Assembly: GCF_004139715.1 (NCBI RefSeq)
Contig: NZ_CP035544.1
Coordinates: forward strand, 1,426,001 to 1,490,000
Direction of reading: 5' to 3'
Origin: Muriicola soli
Lineage (GTDB): Bacteria > Bacteroidota > Bacteroidia > Flavobacteriales > Flavobacteriaceae
Length of the DNA stretch: 64,000 nucleotides
Part shown: in pieces, positions 54,646-62,906 of the stretch
Layout of the letters: each line of letters opens with the position of its first letter
Position numbering within the stretch: the stretch's first letter is position 1
Translations under genes and position numbers: made by a program
Notes under the pieces: model-generated
The model's input: only the letters and a program-made list of their open reading frames with translations
What the model was told of the DNA's origin: nothing
The model's database searches: none

Positions 54646-55073
54646 ATGTTCTATGGAACGGAAAATAATCTATACAAAAAAGAAATTGAAGCTGTAGCAC
54701 AACAGCTTCTTGAAATGATCCCAAAACACAGTGTTATATGCCTGCGGGGGGCATGGGAGCAGGTAAAACCACCTTGATTAAGGCCTTTGTTAAGCTACTT
54801 GGAGGCGAGGAACAGGGGAATAGTCCCACCTTCGGCATCGTCAATGAATACCATAACCAAGAAGGAGGAATATTAGCTTACCATTTTGATTTTTATCGAT
54901 TAAATAATCCCGGTGAAGCCCTTGATCTTGGCCTTGAGGACTATCTCAGGGAGGATACCTGGGTGTTTATAGAGTGGCCTGAAATGGTAGCTCAACTTTT
55001 GCCTGAAAACAGTCTTACCCTAGAATTAAGAATCATAGACCCCTCAAGGCGGGAGATTTCACTTGTAAAATAG
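54646..55073 (+). pseudogene. tsaE: TsaE, tRNA threonylcarbamoyladenosine synthesis ATPase, frame interrupted at 54746-54751
   Basis: ATG 54646 opens MFYGTENNLYKKEIEAVAQQ and runs through VICLRG. Adding one G to the G6 run at 54746-54751 joins Walker A GGMGAGKTT and the TsaE motifs GNSPTFGIVNEY, YHFDFYRL and WVFIEWPE, total 142 residues. TsaE is the ATPase partner in t6A tRNA modification and is normally essential, so a real null is unlikely; an assembly error is the better reading. In related genomes it follows porX directly. Confidence 0.87.
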
Positions 55074-55192
55074 AGTATAAGGTCAAATTTTAAGTCCCCT
55101 TTAAACGTCAATCAGTATCGATAAAGTGCAGCTTTCTTCGTTCAATGGTAAATTTTTATCGTTAAAAGGTGTTTTTATTGATTTCCTTTTCC

Positions 55193-55200
55193 TATATTTG
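55193..55200 (+). promoter_or_regulatory. candidate promoter -7 box for the small lipoprotein gene
   Basis: TATATTTG matches TAnnTTTG, 44 bp upstream of ATG 55245. The only upstream TTG (55178) is 12 bp away, too near for a standard -33 element. Confidence 0.45.
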
Positions 55201-55244
55201 ATATGAGAATGAAAATGGATCCTGAATTTTAATCCTTTACTACG

Positions 55245-55388
55245 ATGAACACTAGAAAATTACTTTTTGCTTTTGCTGCGATTTTAGTCTTATTTGCGGC
55301 TGCCTGTACACCCAATACCGCTGAAGATGATCAGTTATATGAACAAGGTGTAGACAAGACGAAAATTAAATTGCCAAAGAAAAATTAA
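55245..55388 (+). CDS. 47-residue lipoprotein-like small protein
   Basis: The ORF encodes MNTRKLLFAFAAILVLFAAAC, a lipoprotein signal with Cys21, followed by a short hydrophilic tail TPNTAEDDQLYEQGVDKTKI then KLPKKN. I recall similar tails (LYE..VDK..I) in other flavobacterial small lipoproteins at this position. It has a -7 box upstream and a strong terminator downstream, which supports a real gene. Function unknown. Confidence 0.78.
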   Translation: MNTRKLLFAFAAILVLFAAACTPNTAEDDQLYEQGVDKTKIKLPKKN

Positions 55389-55407
55389 TCACTTTTTTCT
55401 TGAAGAA

Positions 55408-55438
55408 TCTAAGGGCAACCAATAAATTGCCCTTTTTT
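55408..55438 (+). terminator. intrinsic terminator of the small lipoprotein gene
   Basis: AAGGGCAA (55411-55418) and TTGCCCTT (55427-55434) form a stem with an 8-nt loop followed by a T run, 22 bp after the stop. Confidence 0.9.
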
Positions 55439-55472
55439 GCGTTACAATCGTATACGTAGCAATACTTTTGTA

Positions 55473-56116
55473 ATGGCAGAAAATTTAAAAAACTCAAATA
55501 AAACTCGTCACCGGTTTCTTATCGAATCTTTGGGCTTGATCTTAATAGTTCTTGCACCATTTATATTTAAGATTCATGAGTATCTTCCAAGAGATCCAAA
55601 TCAGACGATAGACATATTTGGAGCTACATTTGATAGAAATGGCTTTGAAGATCTAAGCACTTACGCTTGGTTTCTCTTAAATAAACTTATTCCGCTTTAC
55701 TTACTGATTATTTGGTTCTTCACTTGTAAGCACTGGTGGTATCATATCATACTTATACCATTATGCATGTATGCCTTTCAAATTTTTGAAGTGATATACT
55801 CCGAAGACAGATTTGTTGATACTGAAAATGTTCTGTGGCTTCTCCCAGTGTGTATGGTGGTTATCCCATTTGTATATTTTGTTAGAATCAAACTTTATGA
55901 CAAATATGTCCATGGGATCGACCTGGAAGCTATGGAAGCAGAATTACAATCATTTCGAAAGGAAACAAAAAAGATACTGATGCATCAATAGAACCAAAAG
56001 ATATCACTAGTAGAAAAGAAGTCGATTTCTCAGAAAATGTTTCCAAAAGGACATTGTCTCAGTTATTTAAACAATTTCAGTCTTCCCTGAAGAATCTTTT
56101 TAATATCTCCCTTTGA
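55473..56116 (+). pseudogene. membrane protein, frame interrupted at 55967-55972
   Basis: ATG 55473 begins MAENLKNSNKTRHRFLIES and has about four membrane helices (FLIESLGLILIVLAPFIF; LLNKLIPLYLLIIWFF; WYHIILIPLCMYAFQIF; LLPVCMVVIPFVYFV). The frame stops at 55991. Adding one A to the A6 run at 55967-55972 extends it through KDTDASIEPKDITSRKE to LFNISL at 56116, giving 214 residues. The long open second frame argues for a deletion. The family is not recognised. The 163 bp after it holds nothing identified. Confidence 0.65.
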
Positions 56117-56279
56117 TCACTTATTAGTGCAATTCAAACAAAGTGTAATCCATGCCCGTTTAATGCAGAATACACATCAGCATAAAGCATTTTTAATGGC
56201 TTTTGCCACCCTGCTCTTTCACTAATTTTATTGTAATTTTGAGTACAATGGGTTTTGTATTATCTTGCCCGGAAGCATT

Positions 56280-57478
56280 ATGAACCAACCGTCCTCCCCT
56301 TTCAGCAAACAGGAACTCATTCCGCAGGAAGAGACCCTGGAAATCCTAAAACAGAAGGGTGAACTTTTTATCGGCATTCCTAAAGAAAATCAGTTTCAAG
56401 AAAAACGGATCTGCCTTACCCCAGATGCGGTAAACGCCCTTACAGCCAATGGCCACCGGGTACTAATCGAATCCGGGGCCGGGGATGCAGCTAATTTTAC
56501 AGATCTCGATTACACACAGGCCGGGGCCACTATCTCCAGAGACACTAAAAAGGTGTTTTCCTGCCCCTGCTTTTAAAGGTAGAGCCCCCTACCCTCTCGG
56601 AAATACAATATATCAGTCCACAGTCGACCATCATTTCTGCCCTGCAGATCAAAACACAATCCAAGGCCTATTTTGAGGAACTGGCAAAAAAAAGAATAAC
56701 GGCAATCGCCTTCGAATTTATACGGGATGAAGACGGAAATTATCCCGCTGTAAGATCGCTTAGCGAAATCGCAGGAATTTCAAGTGTCCTTATCGCCGCA
56801 GAGCTCATGGCCGCAACCAATAAAGGAAGTGGCCTGATGTTTGGAAATATCACCGGCGTACCTCCGCTTGAAGTGGTGATCCTCGGTGCGGGAACTGTGG
56901 GTGAATTTGCCGCCAGATCGGCCATCGGGCTCGGGGCCAACGTAAAAATCTTTGACAACTCTATCACCAAATTGCGGAATGTGCAAAGCAATCTTCAACA
57001 GATCGTCTATACCTCAACCCTGCAACCTAAAAACCTCCTTAAATCCCTCAAGCGCTGTGATGTGGCCATAGGGGCCATGCGCGGACGGGATCGGTCTCCG
57101 GTTGTGGTGTCACAGACCATGGTGGAAAACATGAAAAAAGGCTCAATAATAATCGATGTGAGTATTGATATGGGGGGCTGCTTTGAAACCAGCGAACTCA
57201 CCACCCATGACAAGCCTATCGTTAAGAAATTTGGGGTACTGCATTACGGAGTGCCCAATATTCCTGCCCGTTACCCCAAAACATCCTCGGTTTCCATCAG
57301 TAATATCTTTACCCCCTACCTTCTCAAGATTGGGGAAGATGGCGGACTCGAAAATTCACTGCGCTTTGACAAGGGCTTGAGGAACGGACTTTACCTCTAC
57401 CACGGTATTCTGACAAACAAAACTGTCGGGGATTGGTTCGACCTGAAACACAGTGATATCAACTTCCTAATTTTTTGA
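56280..57478 (+). pseudogene. ald: alanine dehydrogenase, frame interrupted at 56564-56567
   Basis: The first frame gives the N-terminal substrate domain (FIGIPKENQFQEKRICLTPDAV; SGAGDAANFTDLDYTQAGA). It ends at 56576. Adding one C to the C4 run at 56564-56567 gives LLLKVEPPTLSEIQYISP, then the NAD-binding domain GNITGVPPLEVVILGAGTVG and the end DWFDLKHSDINFLIF, 399 residues in all. The enzyme interconverts alanine and pyruvate with NAD. It sits downstream of porX/tsaE as in other flavobacteria. An assembly error is likely. Confidence 0.9.
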
Positions 57479-57479
57479 T

Positions 57480-57869
57480 ATGGCCTTTCTGAAACGCCTG
57501 GGGTACTACATGATAGGCCTGACTATAGGAATTATTTTCCTCACCCTTTTCCTAAAAAAGAAGACCTCTGAAACCGGCACGGAATTCTGCTATTTTCCCA
57601 ACTGCAGGGTCCTTAAAGAACTTCGTTCCAAACCCCTTAGTTACTCAGCCGAGATTCAGGAAATGATCAATGCGCTTGAGGTGGATACGCTTGAGATTCA
57701 AAATGTCCTTCGTGATGGTGATGTGAAGTTCTCAGAAAGCAACACCGAAGCCCAACCCTGTAAATTGTTCCTGGTGGAAGGCAGTATCAATAAAAATGAG
57801 GCCGCTCTCCTATTTAAGAACTGCGACAGCCTCACCATTCTGGAGTCTATAGCCATCATCCCCGACTAG
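57480..57869 (+). CDS. DUF4258 domain protein
   Basis: The 129-residue protein has one N-terminal membrane helix (LGYYMIGLTIGIIFLTLFL) and an extracytoplasmic DUF4258-like domain (FPNCRVLKELRSKPL; GDVKFSESNTEAQPCKLFLVEG) with three Cys that may form disulfides. It starts 1 bp after the alanine dehydrogenase stop, so it is cotranscribed. Function unknown. Its 3' end overlaps the convergent hydroxylase gene by 14 bp. Confidence 0.82.
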   Translation: MAFLKRLGYYMIGLTIGIIFLTLFLKKKTSETGTEFCYFPNCRVLKELRSKPLSYSAEIQEMINALEVDTLEIQNVLRDGDVKFSESNTEAQPCKLFLVEGSINKNEAALLFKNCDSLTILESIAIIPD

Positions 57870-58614
57870 CAGTAACACCTTTAGACATGCTTCTTTTTTT
57901 ATACTTCATATAGGTACCCATCAGCTGATCCCAAAAGGTAAAGTACAAGCCGTAGTTCACTCTTGCATTCTGGTGATGGTGATTGTGGTCTGTGGGTGTA
58001 ATCTGCCAGGTCCCTATTCTCAGGCCTTTGGGATCATATCCCAAATGAATATAAACATCATATAGCGTCATAAAACTTATAAAAGCGATCAGGGTATACT
58101 GATGCCAGGGAAGGCAGAAAATAATAACAGGAATCACTCCCATACTTAAAAACGCTTCAAAAGGATGAAAGGAAAAAGCAGCCCAGGGCGTTGGGTTGGT
58201 AAACTGATGATGAACCTTGTGGATATAACGAAAGAGTGATTTATGATGTATGAGCCTGTGTGTCCAGTAGAAATACGTATCGTGCAGGAAAATCATTAAT
58301 ATAAAACTCAAGATAGCATAAGATAAACCGTAATCAGAAATCTTATCGTAGTGCATGGTCATTCCATTTTGTACCCAGGCTGTACCAAACCAAATTCCCG
58401 CACCATAGATAAAGAGAGTGATAAGAGAATAAAAGATCTCCTTCCCTATTTTTTGGGCCTTGGGAGGATGTGCCTGAATTTTAGCCCGCTTCCATCCCTT
58501 ACCGGGCATTACATAGAAAATGAGAAATGGAATTCCAGCCAGGATCAGATACCGCAGGACAAAAAGCAGGGATACCAGAATCCAGATTTCTACTGATGGT
58601 TGTATAACTTCCAT
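57856..58614 (-). CDS. sterol desaturase / fatty acid hydroxylase superfamily protein
   Basis: The 252-residue polytopic membrane protein has the di-iron His clusters HDTYFYWTHRLIHH, HKVHHQFTNP and DHNHHHQNARVNYG of the FA_hydroxylase superfamily. It would insert oxygen into a lipid or sterol-like substrate. It starts 2 bp after the radical SAM gene and is the last gene of a three-gene operon; the pairing with a SPASM protein is unusual. Confidence 0.9.
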   Translation of the reverse strand: MEVIQPSVEIWILVSLLFVLRYLILAGIPFLIFYVMPGKGWKRAKIQAHPPKAQKIGKEIFYSLITLFIYGAGIWFGTAWVQNGMTMHYDKISDYGLSYAILSFILMIFLHDTYFYWTHRLIHHKSLFRYIHKVHHQFTNPTPWAAFSFHPFEAFLSMGVIPVIIFCLPWHQYTLIAFISFMTLYDVYIHLGYDPKGLRIGTWQITPTDHNHHHQNARVNYGLYFTFWDQLMGTYMKYKKRSMSKGVTASRG

Positions 58615-58616
58615 AA

Positions 58617-59861
58617 TCAGAATTCAGGACAGCCTCTGAGCATCAGTTGTTCAAGCTTCTCATCGATATCCGCATCGAGTATATTTCCAGACTTCCGATG
58701 GCAAAAAGTACAAGGATTAATATCCCCGTCTGTATCGATATACAATCCCCTGTTGCCACCACTAAAACAACCCTGCCTTCTTTGATAATACGCGTGATAA
58801 GTGATGATAGGATAGGACAGATAGTCCTTGGAAAAATTCATTTTCAAAAAAGTTTCTTCCAATAGCTTCATCTGGCCATCGCTTAAAGCCACTTCCTCGT
58901 TTTTGTAATGTCCAACAGATTTTGGTTCCAGGAATTGTACAAAATGAACGCCTGCTTCCTTAGCCAAATCCATATATTTCATAATGTGATCTTCTTTTAC
59001 AAAATCCCGGGTCATGCAAATTGAAAAGGCCACCACCAGGCCGTTATTTATTGCATTTTTGGCCCCTGTGGTCGCCCAATAAAAGGCATCCTTATAATTC
59101 CTGAACCTATTGTGGGCTTCTGCTTTAAAATGATCAAGGCTGATAAAAACTCCGGTAAGTCCTGCTTGTTTTAATTTCCTTGTATTGGCATCGGTGAGCT
59201 TTAAGCCAGAAGTATTCATCCAGAAATTGGATTCTTTTGGGGCATTTTTGAGGATAGAAATTACCGTGTCGAGTTTTAGCATTGGCTCTCCCCCGGTTAA
59301 ATGAATTTGAGCCGTACCGAAGTCCTGTAATTTTTGAACTGTAGCCTGCAAATCTTCTTTAGTACGAACCTCTTTTTTGTTGAGATTGTCCCATTCATAA
59401 CAGTGCTCACATCTCAGGGCACATTTTTTTGTGATCGCCAGGAACACATGATTAAACCGGAATGCATTTGTCTTATTCTTTTTAAAGTGCTTCAGCTCGG
59501 TGGCGATAAAGCGCTCGTAAATTTTGTCGTTCCAACCAGGGGTGTAAAGTCCCATATAGTATTTGCCATCTACAAAGGCCATTTTTCTCAAGCTGTGATC
59601 ACCTAAGAATTGCCTTCTTAAGCTGATCAAAAATCGTAATCCCTTAAACCAATCCAGAGGGTTGTTGTACTGGCGGATAATTATTTTTATAAGCGTGAGT
59701 TTAAGTTTGAGATGCACCCAATTTTTCTGCTTCCCTGATATCAAGGAACTCGGTAAGGTTTTTTTAGGGCCTACCTCTGAAATCTGAACATCATGGTCTA
59801 GGGCAGGTTCTAATGCGCCGCTTAAAGTGAGTGCCTCTGTATTCCTTCTATTGAACAACAT
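58617..59861 (-). CDS. radical SAM protein with SPASM-like C-terminal cluster
   Basis: The 414-residue protein has the radical SAM motif CALRCEHCYEW (4Fe-4S ligands), LTGGEPML for SAM binding, and a C-terminal Cys set (CFSGG, then INPCTFCHRKSG, then RGCPEF) typical of SPASM/twitch auxiliary clusters. Many SPASM enzymes modify peptides or small substrates. About 120 N-terminal residues precede the barrel and match nothing I know. It overlaps the lipoprotein gene by 14 bp. No precursor peptide was seen nearby. Confidence 0.9.
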   Translation of the reverse strand: MLFNRRNTEALTLSGALEPALDHDVQISEVGPKKTLPSSLISGKQKNWVHLKLKLTLIKIIIRQYNNPLDWFKGLRFLISLRRQFLGDHSLRKMAFVDGKYYMGLYTPGWNDKIYERFIATELKHFKKNKTNAFRFNHVFLAITKKCALRCEHCYEWDNLNKKEVRTKEDLQATVQKLQDFGTAQIHLTGGEPMLKLDTVISILKNAPKESNFWMNTSGLKLTDANTRKLKQAGLTGVFISLDHFKAEAHNRFRNYKDAFYWATTGAKNAINNGLVVAFSICMTRDFVKEDHIMKYMDLAKEAGVHFVQFLEPKSVGHYKNEEVALSDGQMKLLEETFLKMNFSKDYLSYPIITYHAYYQRRQGCFSGGNRGLYIDTDGDINPCTFCHRKSGNILDADIDEKLEQLMLRGCPEF

Positions 59862-61545
59862 AACTTTCTTTTTTCATTTGAAGTTGCCTAAGTAGCCGCT
59901 GGTATTCATTTTCCGAAAATCGCGTAAAAGCATTCTGATTTTTAAATTTCCGCAGCTCACTGAAATCAGGAATACCCTGGTAATCGCGCACATACGTATA
60001 ATAACCCCGGTTTTTCAGGAAATAGGAATACGAATAATCACCATGCTGTTCGGGTGATGTATACCTGATGTCTACCCTGTCGCCAACCTCTTCCTGGGTG
60101 AAGTACTGCCCGTCTTCAGATGAAAGTAAGCCAGCTACATCTCTACCGTCGTCTGAAATGGCTGTTTGGGGATTGAGCAGATACGTTTTAAAATTCAGTT
60201 CTTCTGAATAGTCGATACCCACATAGTCTACTTCCCAGAAAATAAAACCGGTTTCAATTTTTACTTCAACCTCTTCCTTTTCAATATCCTTTAGGTCAAG
60301 TTTTATAGCCAGGTCCCTGTAGGATAAAGGTCCAACAGAAGAAAGCTGTTCCACAACTTGCCATTCTCCCTTCTTTTTGATCGATACCGTCAAAGGAATA
60401 TTTTGCTTTTCAGCCCAGCTATTCGCCTCCTCTCGGGTGGTTTCCAGCTGCGATTCCTGGAAGGTATCGTAGTATACTCCAAATTGCTCATTGAACTTCC
60501 CGAAGACGTAATCGAGCCAGAGCGAATTTTTTGCGGTAAGATAGAGTTTGGCTTCTTTTTGATTGTCTGGCCTGGCGAAGGTAAACACCACATCTCTGGT
60601 GCTGTTCTTCGTCAGAATTGGCGTGTCAAAGTTATAAGACTCACCGTCTGCAGCCAGAGCAGGTCCGGAATGATCAATTCGTCCGTCAACGATGACCCGC
60701 CTGGGGCTTTTTAAATCTTTGAACAACACTACCTTTCCGTACTTGTCTAGTAGTGCTTTAGTATTTTTCCGATGTTTAACGACCATCAGCTGAGCAAGGT
60801 CTGTGTGCTGTACCTCCAATAATTCATTTGTGATTTGAAGGTGCAATTCACTATCAGAGGCTTGAAGCAAAGGCAAGGGCAAATAATCGGTCTGCTGGGC
60901 GTTTTTAATGATATTTCCTGGGTAAAGTTCTCCCGAAAAAACTAAACCATTGCCTGAATCTGCATAGACAAAAGGACAGGAACTCTTTGTTAAAGCCACG
61001 ATCACCAAAATTAAAGCAAATGCACCAATGGTAGTGAGAGCAGCATTTACAACAGAGGTAGTTCCATCTGGATTTACAATTCCGATTTGATCAATCTGAT
61101 CAAAAGGAATGGCGGTTGCCCCCAGGGAAAGTGGAACACCTTCCTTTAAATAGATATGAACCTCATTTAACGGATTAGAATCTTTTCTCTTGTATTGATA
61201 GGATCGTTTAGGTTTTATAATTCGGGTAGCGGTATGTTCCTTTGACAGCAATTCAAGGGAGCCCGATAATTCCAGATTATCTTCACTTACGGCAGCATTG
61301 GCAAGGTGCAGTGAGGCATTGTTCCTGTGCAAGATGATGTATTTATCAGCTTCATTAAAACTCCTGATTTGCTTTACAGTCTCTGCCTGCCCCTGAGAAG
61401 GAACAGATTTAACGCGGTAATAAGTACAGCCGGTACTCAGTTGTAAAAATGCAACACTGAGGAAAACGGAAAAGAACGATCTGCTTTTACTGTGACGTTG
61501 AAAATAACACAGCAGCTTAAATTTCGTGTTTGATTTAGCTTTCAT
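59848..61545 (-). CDS. large lipoprotein, first gene of the radical SAM operon
   Basis: The 565-residue protein has a lipoprotein signal (VFLSVAFLQLSTGC). An internal hydrophobic stretch (IGAFALILVIVALTKSSCPFVYA, about 168-190) and long beta-rich repeats with TYYRVKS, YSYSYFLKN follow. No catalytic domain is recognised. It is probably an outer-membrane or periplasmic protein and a possible substrate or partner of the SPASM enzyme. The 133 bp before it hold no recognisable promoter. Confidence 0.75.
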   Translation of the reverse strand: MKAKSNTKFKLLCYFQRHSKSRSFFSVFLSVAFLQLSTGCTYYRVKSVPSQGQAETVKQIRSFNEADKYIILHRNNASLHLANAAVSEDNLELSGSLELLSKEHTATRIIKPKRSYQYKRKDSNPLNEVHIYLKEGVPLSLGATAIPFDQIDQIGIVNPDGTTSVVNAALTTIGAFALILVIVALTKSSCPFVYADSGNGLVFSGELYPGNIIKNAQQTDYLPLPLLQASDSELHLQITNELLEVQHTDLAQLMVVKHRKNTKALLDKYGKVVLFKDLKSPRRVIVDGRIDHSGPALAADGESYNFDTPILTKNSTRDVVFTFARPDNQKEAKLYLTAKNSLWLDYVFGKFNEQFGVYYDTFQESQLETTREEANSWAEKQNIPLTVSIKKKGEWQVVEQLSSVGPLSYRDLAIKLDLKDIEKEEVEVKIETGFIFWEVDYVGIDYSEELNFKTYLLNPQTAISDDGRDVAGLLSSEDGQYFTQEEVGDRVDIRYTSPEQHGDYSYSYFLKNRGYYTYVRDYQGIPDFSELRKFKNQNAFTRFSENEYQRLLRQLQMKKESYVVQ

Positions 61546-61678
61546 AGTCGAGGGTTTTTAGATTTTACCTCCTACCCTAATTGATATTGATAGAGCAAGG
61601 GAAATAAGACTACCCGAAACTAATGAAGTTACTTCTTGGGCATGTCCGAAATCATGTACAGAGCAAGAAACAGGATAC

Positions 61679-62821
61679 TTAATCGTACTGAGCCCTGAAA
61701 TCACTGGGGGTTTGTCCGGTGAACTTTTTGAAGGCGGTGTAGAAGGTCGACTTTGAATTAAAGCCGCATTCCAAACCAATGGCTACGATAGTGTATGGCT
61801 GAAAAGTAGAATCGGATAAGAGTTTTTTCGACTGCTCAATCCTGTACCCATTGATGTAGTCTGAAAAATGCTGACCGCTGTAGACGTTAATCAACTTCGA
61901 CAAGTGACCTGGACTTATAGCAAGTTCGGCGGCTAACTTTTCCAAACTCAGCAGAGGGTCGAGGTACTTTTGATGCGTTAGAATGAGTTCCTCCAATTCG
62001 CTAAAGCTTTTATTGTGTTTTTCATTTACAAAATCCGACTTCTGATCATTCCCCCTTTTTGTTAATTCCTTGGTCAACAATTGCTGGGGGAAAGATTTAC
62101 GAAGTAAAATTCTGTCCTGAATGATCGTATACCTGAACAGGCCCTGGTATCCGATCCAGTAAAGTATAAAAGAGGTTGCTAGACGCAGAGGGTAGTAGGC
62201 AGTCTCATTTCCGGTACTGTTAAATACAACCATGGCAATAATCCACAAAAGGAAAACCGCACTACCCAGTATGAGAAAGGCTTTTATCCATTTAATGTCA
62301 TCAAAACTCAATATCTCGGAATAGAGCGAAGTTTTTTTAAAAACCAGGATGATCGCCTTACTAAAAATAATCAGGGAAAAGATCGCATTAATCACCTCCT
62401 CCATGGCAGTATAGCCTTCAATAACAGAAACATCTTTTGAAGGTTCTAAATAATAGACATAAGCAATTAGTATTGTTCTGATGACTAGTTCAGCAAGCAA
62501 TATCCATAAAGCCAGATTGATAAACGATTTGAGCTTTTCATCCACCTTCAGATAGTACAAGAGAAAGGAGTAAAAGCAAGGTAAGATCAGCAGGTACCAG
62601 GGAACCAGCATGTGTTTTAAATAAAAAAGCCCTGTTGAATATCCGCTATCTATAAGCCAGGCCTGAAGGTTATTAAGTGAAATAAATAAAACGGTAAGGA
62701 TAAGGAATAATATGGCCGGACCTATTTTCTTTTTTAATAGGAAGGTAACACCAAAGAAAATAAAACCCTGAATGGCCCCGGCAATAAGCAAGAAGTTAAT
62801 AATGGCAATCCAGTTCATCAA
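61679..62821 (-). CDS. membrane-embedded AraC-family regulator
   Basis: The 380-residue protein has about seven membrane helices (residues 5-235) and a C-terminal AraC helix-turn-helix (LEKLAAELAISPGHLSKLINVYSG, then ALECGFNSKSTFYTAFKKFTGQTPSDFR in outline). Such 7TM-AraC proteins sense a ligand at the membrane and bind DNA directly. It is the gene upstream of the radical SAM operon on the same strand and is a candidate regulator of it. Confidence 0.9.
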   Translation of the reverse strand: MMNWIAIINFLLIAGAIQGFIFFGVTFLLKKKIGPAILFLILTVLFISLNNLQAWLIDSGYSTGLFYLKHMLVPWYLLILPCFYSFLLYYLKVDEKLKSFINLALWILLAELVIRTILIAYVYYLEPSKDVSVIEGYTAMEEVINAIFSLIIFSKAIILVFKKTSLYSEILSFDDIKWIKAFLILGSAVFLLWIIAMVVFNSTGNETAYYPLRLATSFILYWIGYQGLFRYTIIQDRILLRKSFPQQLLTKELTKRGNDQKSDFVNEKHNKSFSELEELILTHQKYLDPLLSLEKLAAELAISPGHLSKLINVYSGQHFSDYINGYRIEQSKKLLSDSTFQPYTIVAIGLECGFNSKSTFYTAFKKFTGQTPSDFRAQYD

Positions 62822-62906
62822 GGGTCAGGTTGGTCGATTATAAAGATATAAAAGAATCTTTCCCCTGAGTAATATAGCGGGCTGCATTTGCTTCGCTCAG
62901 GGAACC

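Noticed and set aside
54521-54724. Minus-strand ORF of 67 codons at the right island border
   Set aside because: It overlaps the N-terminal part of tsaE on the other strand and shows no recognisable features.
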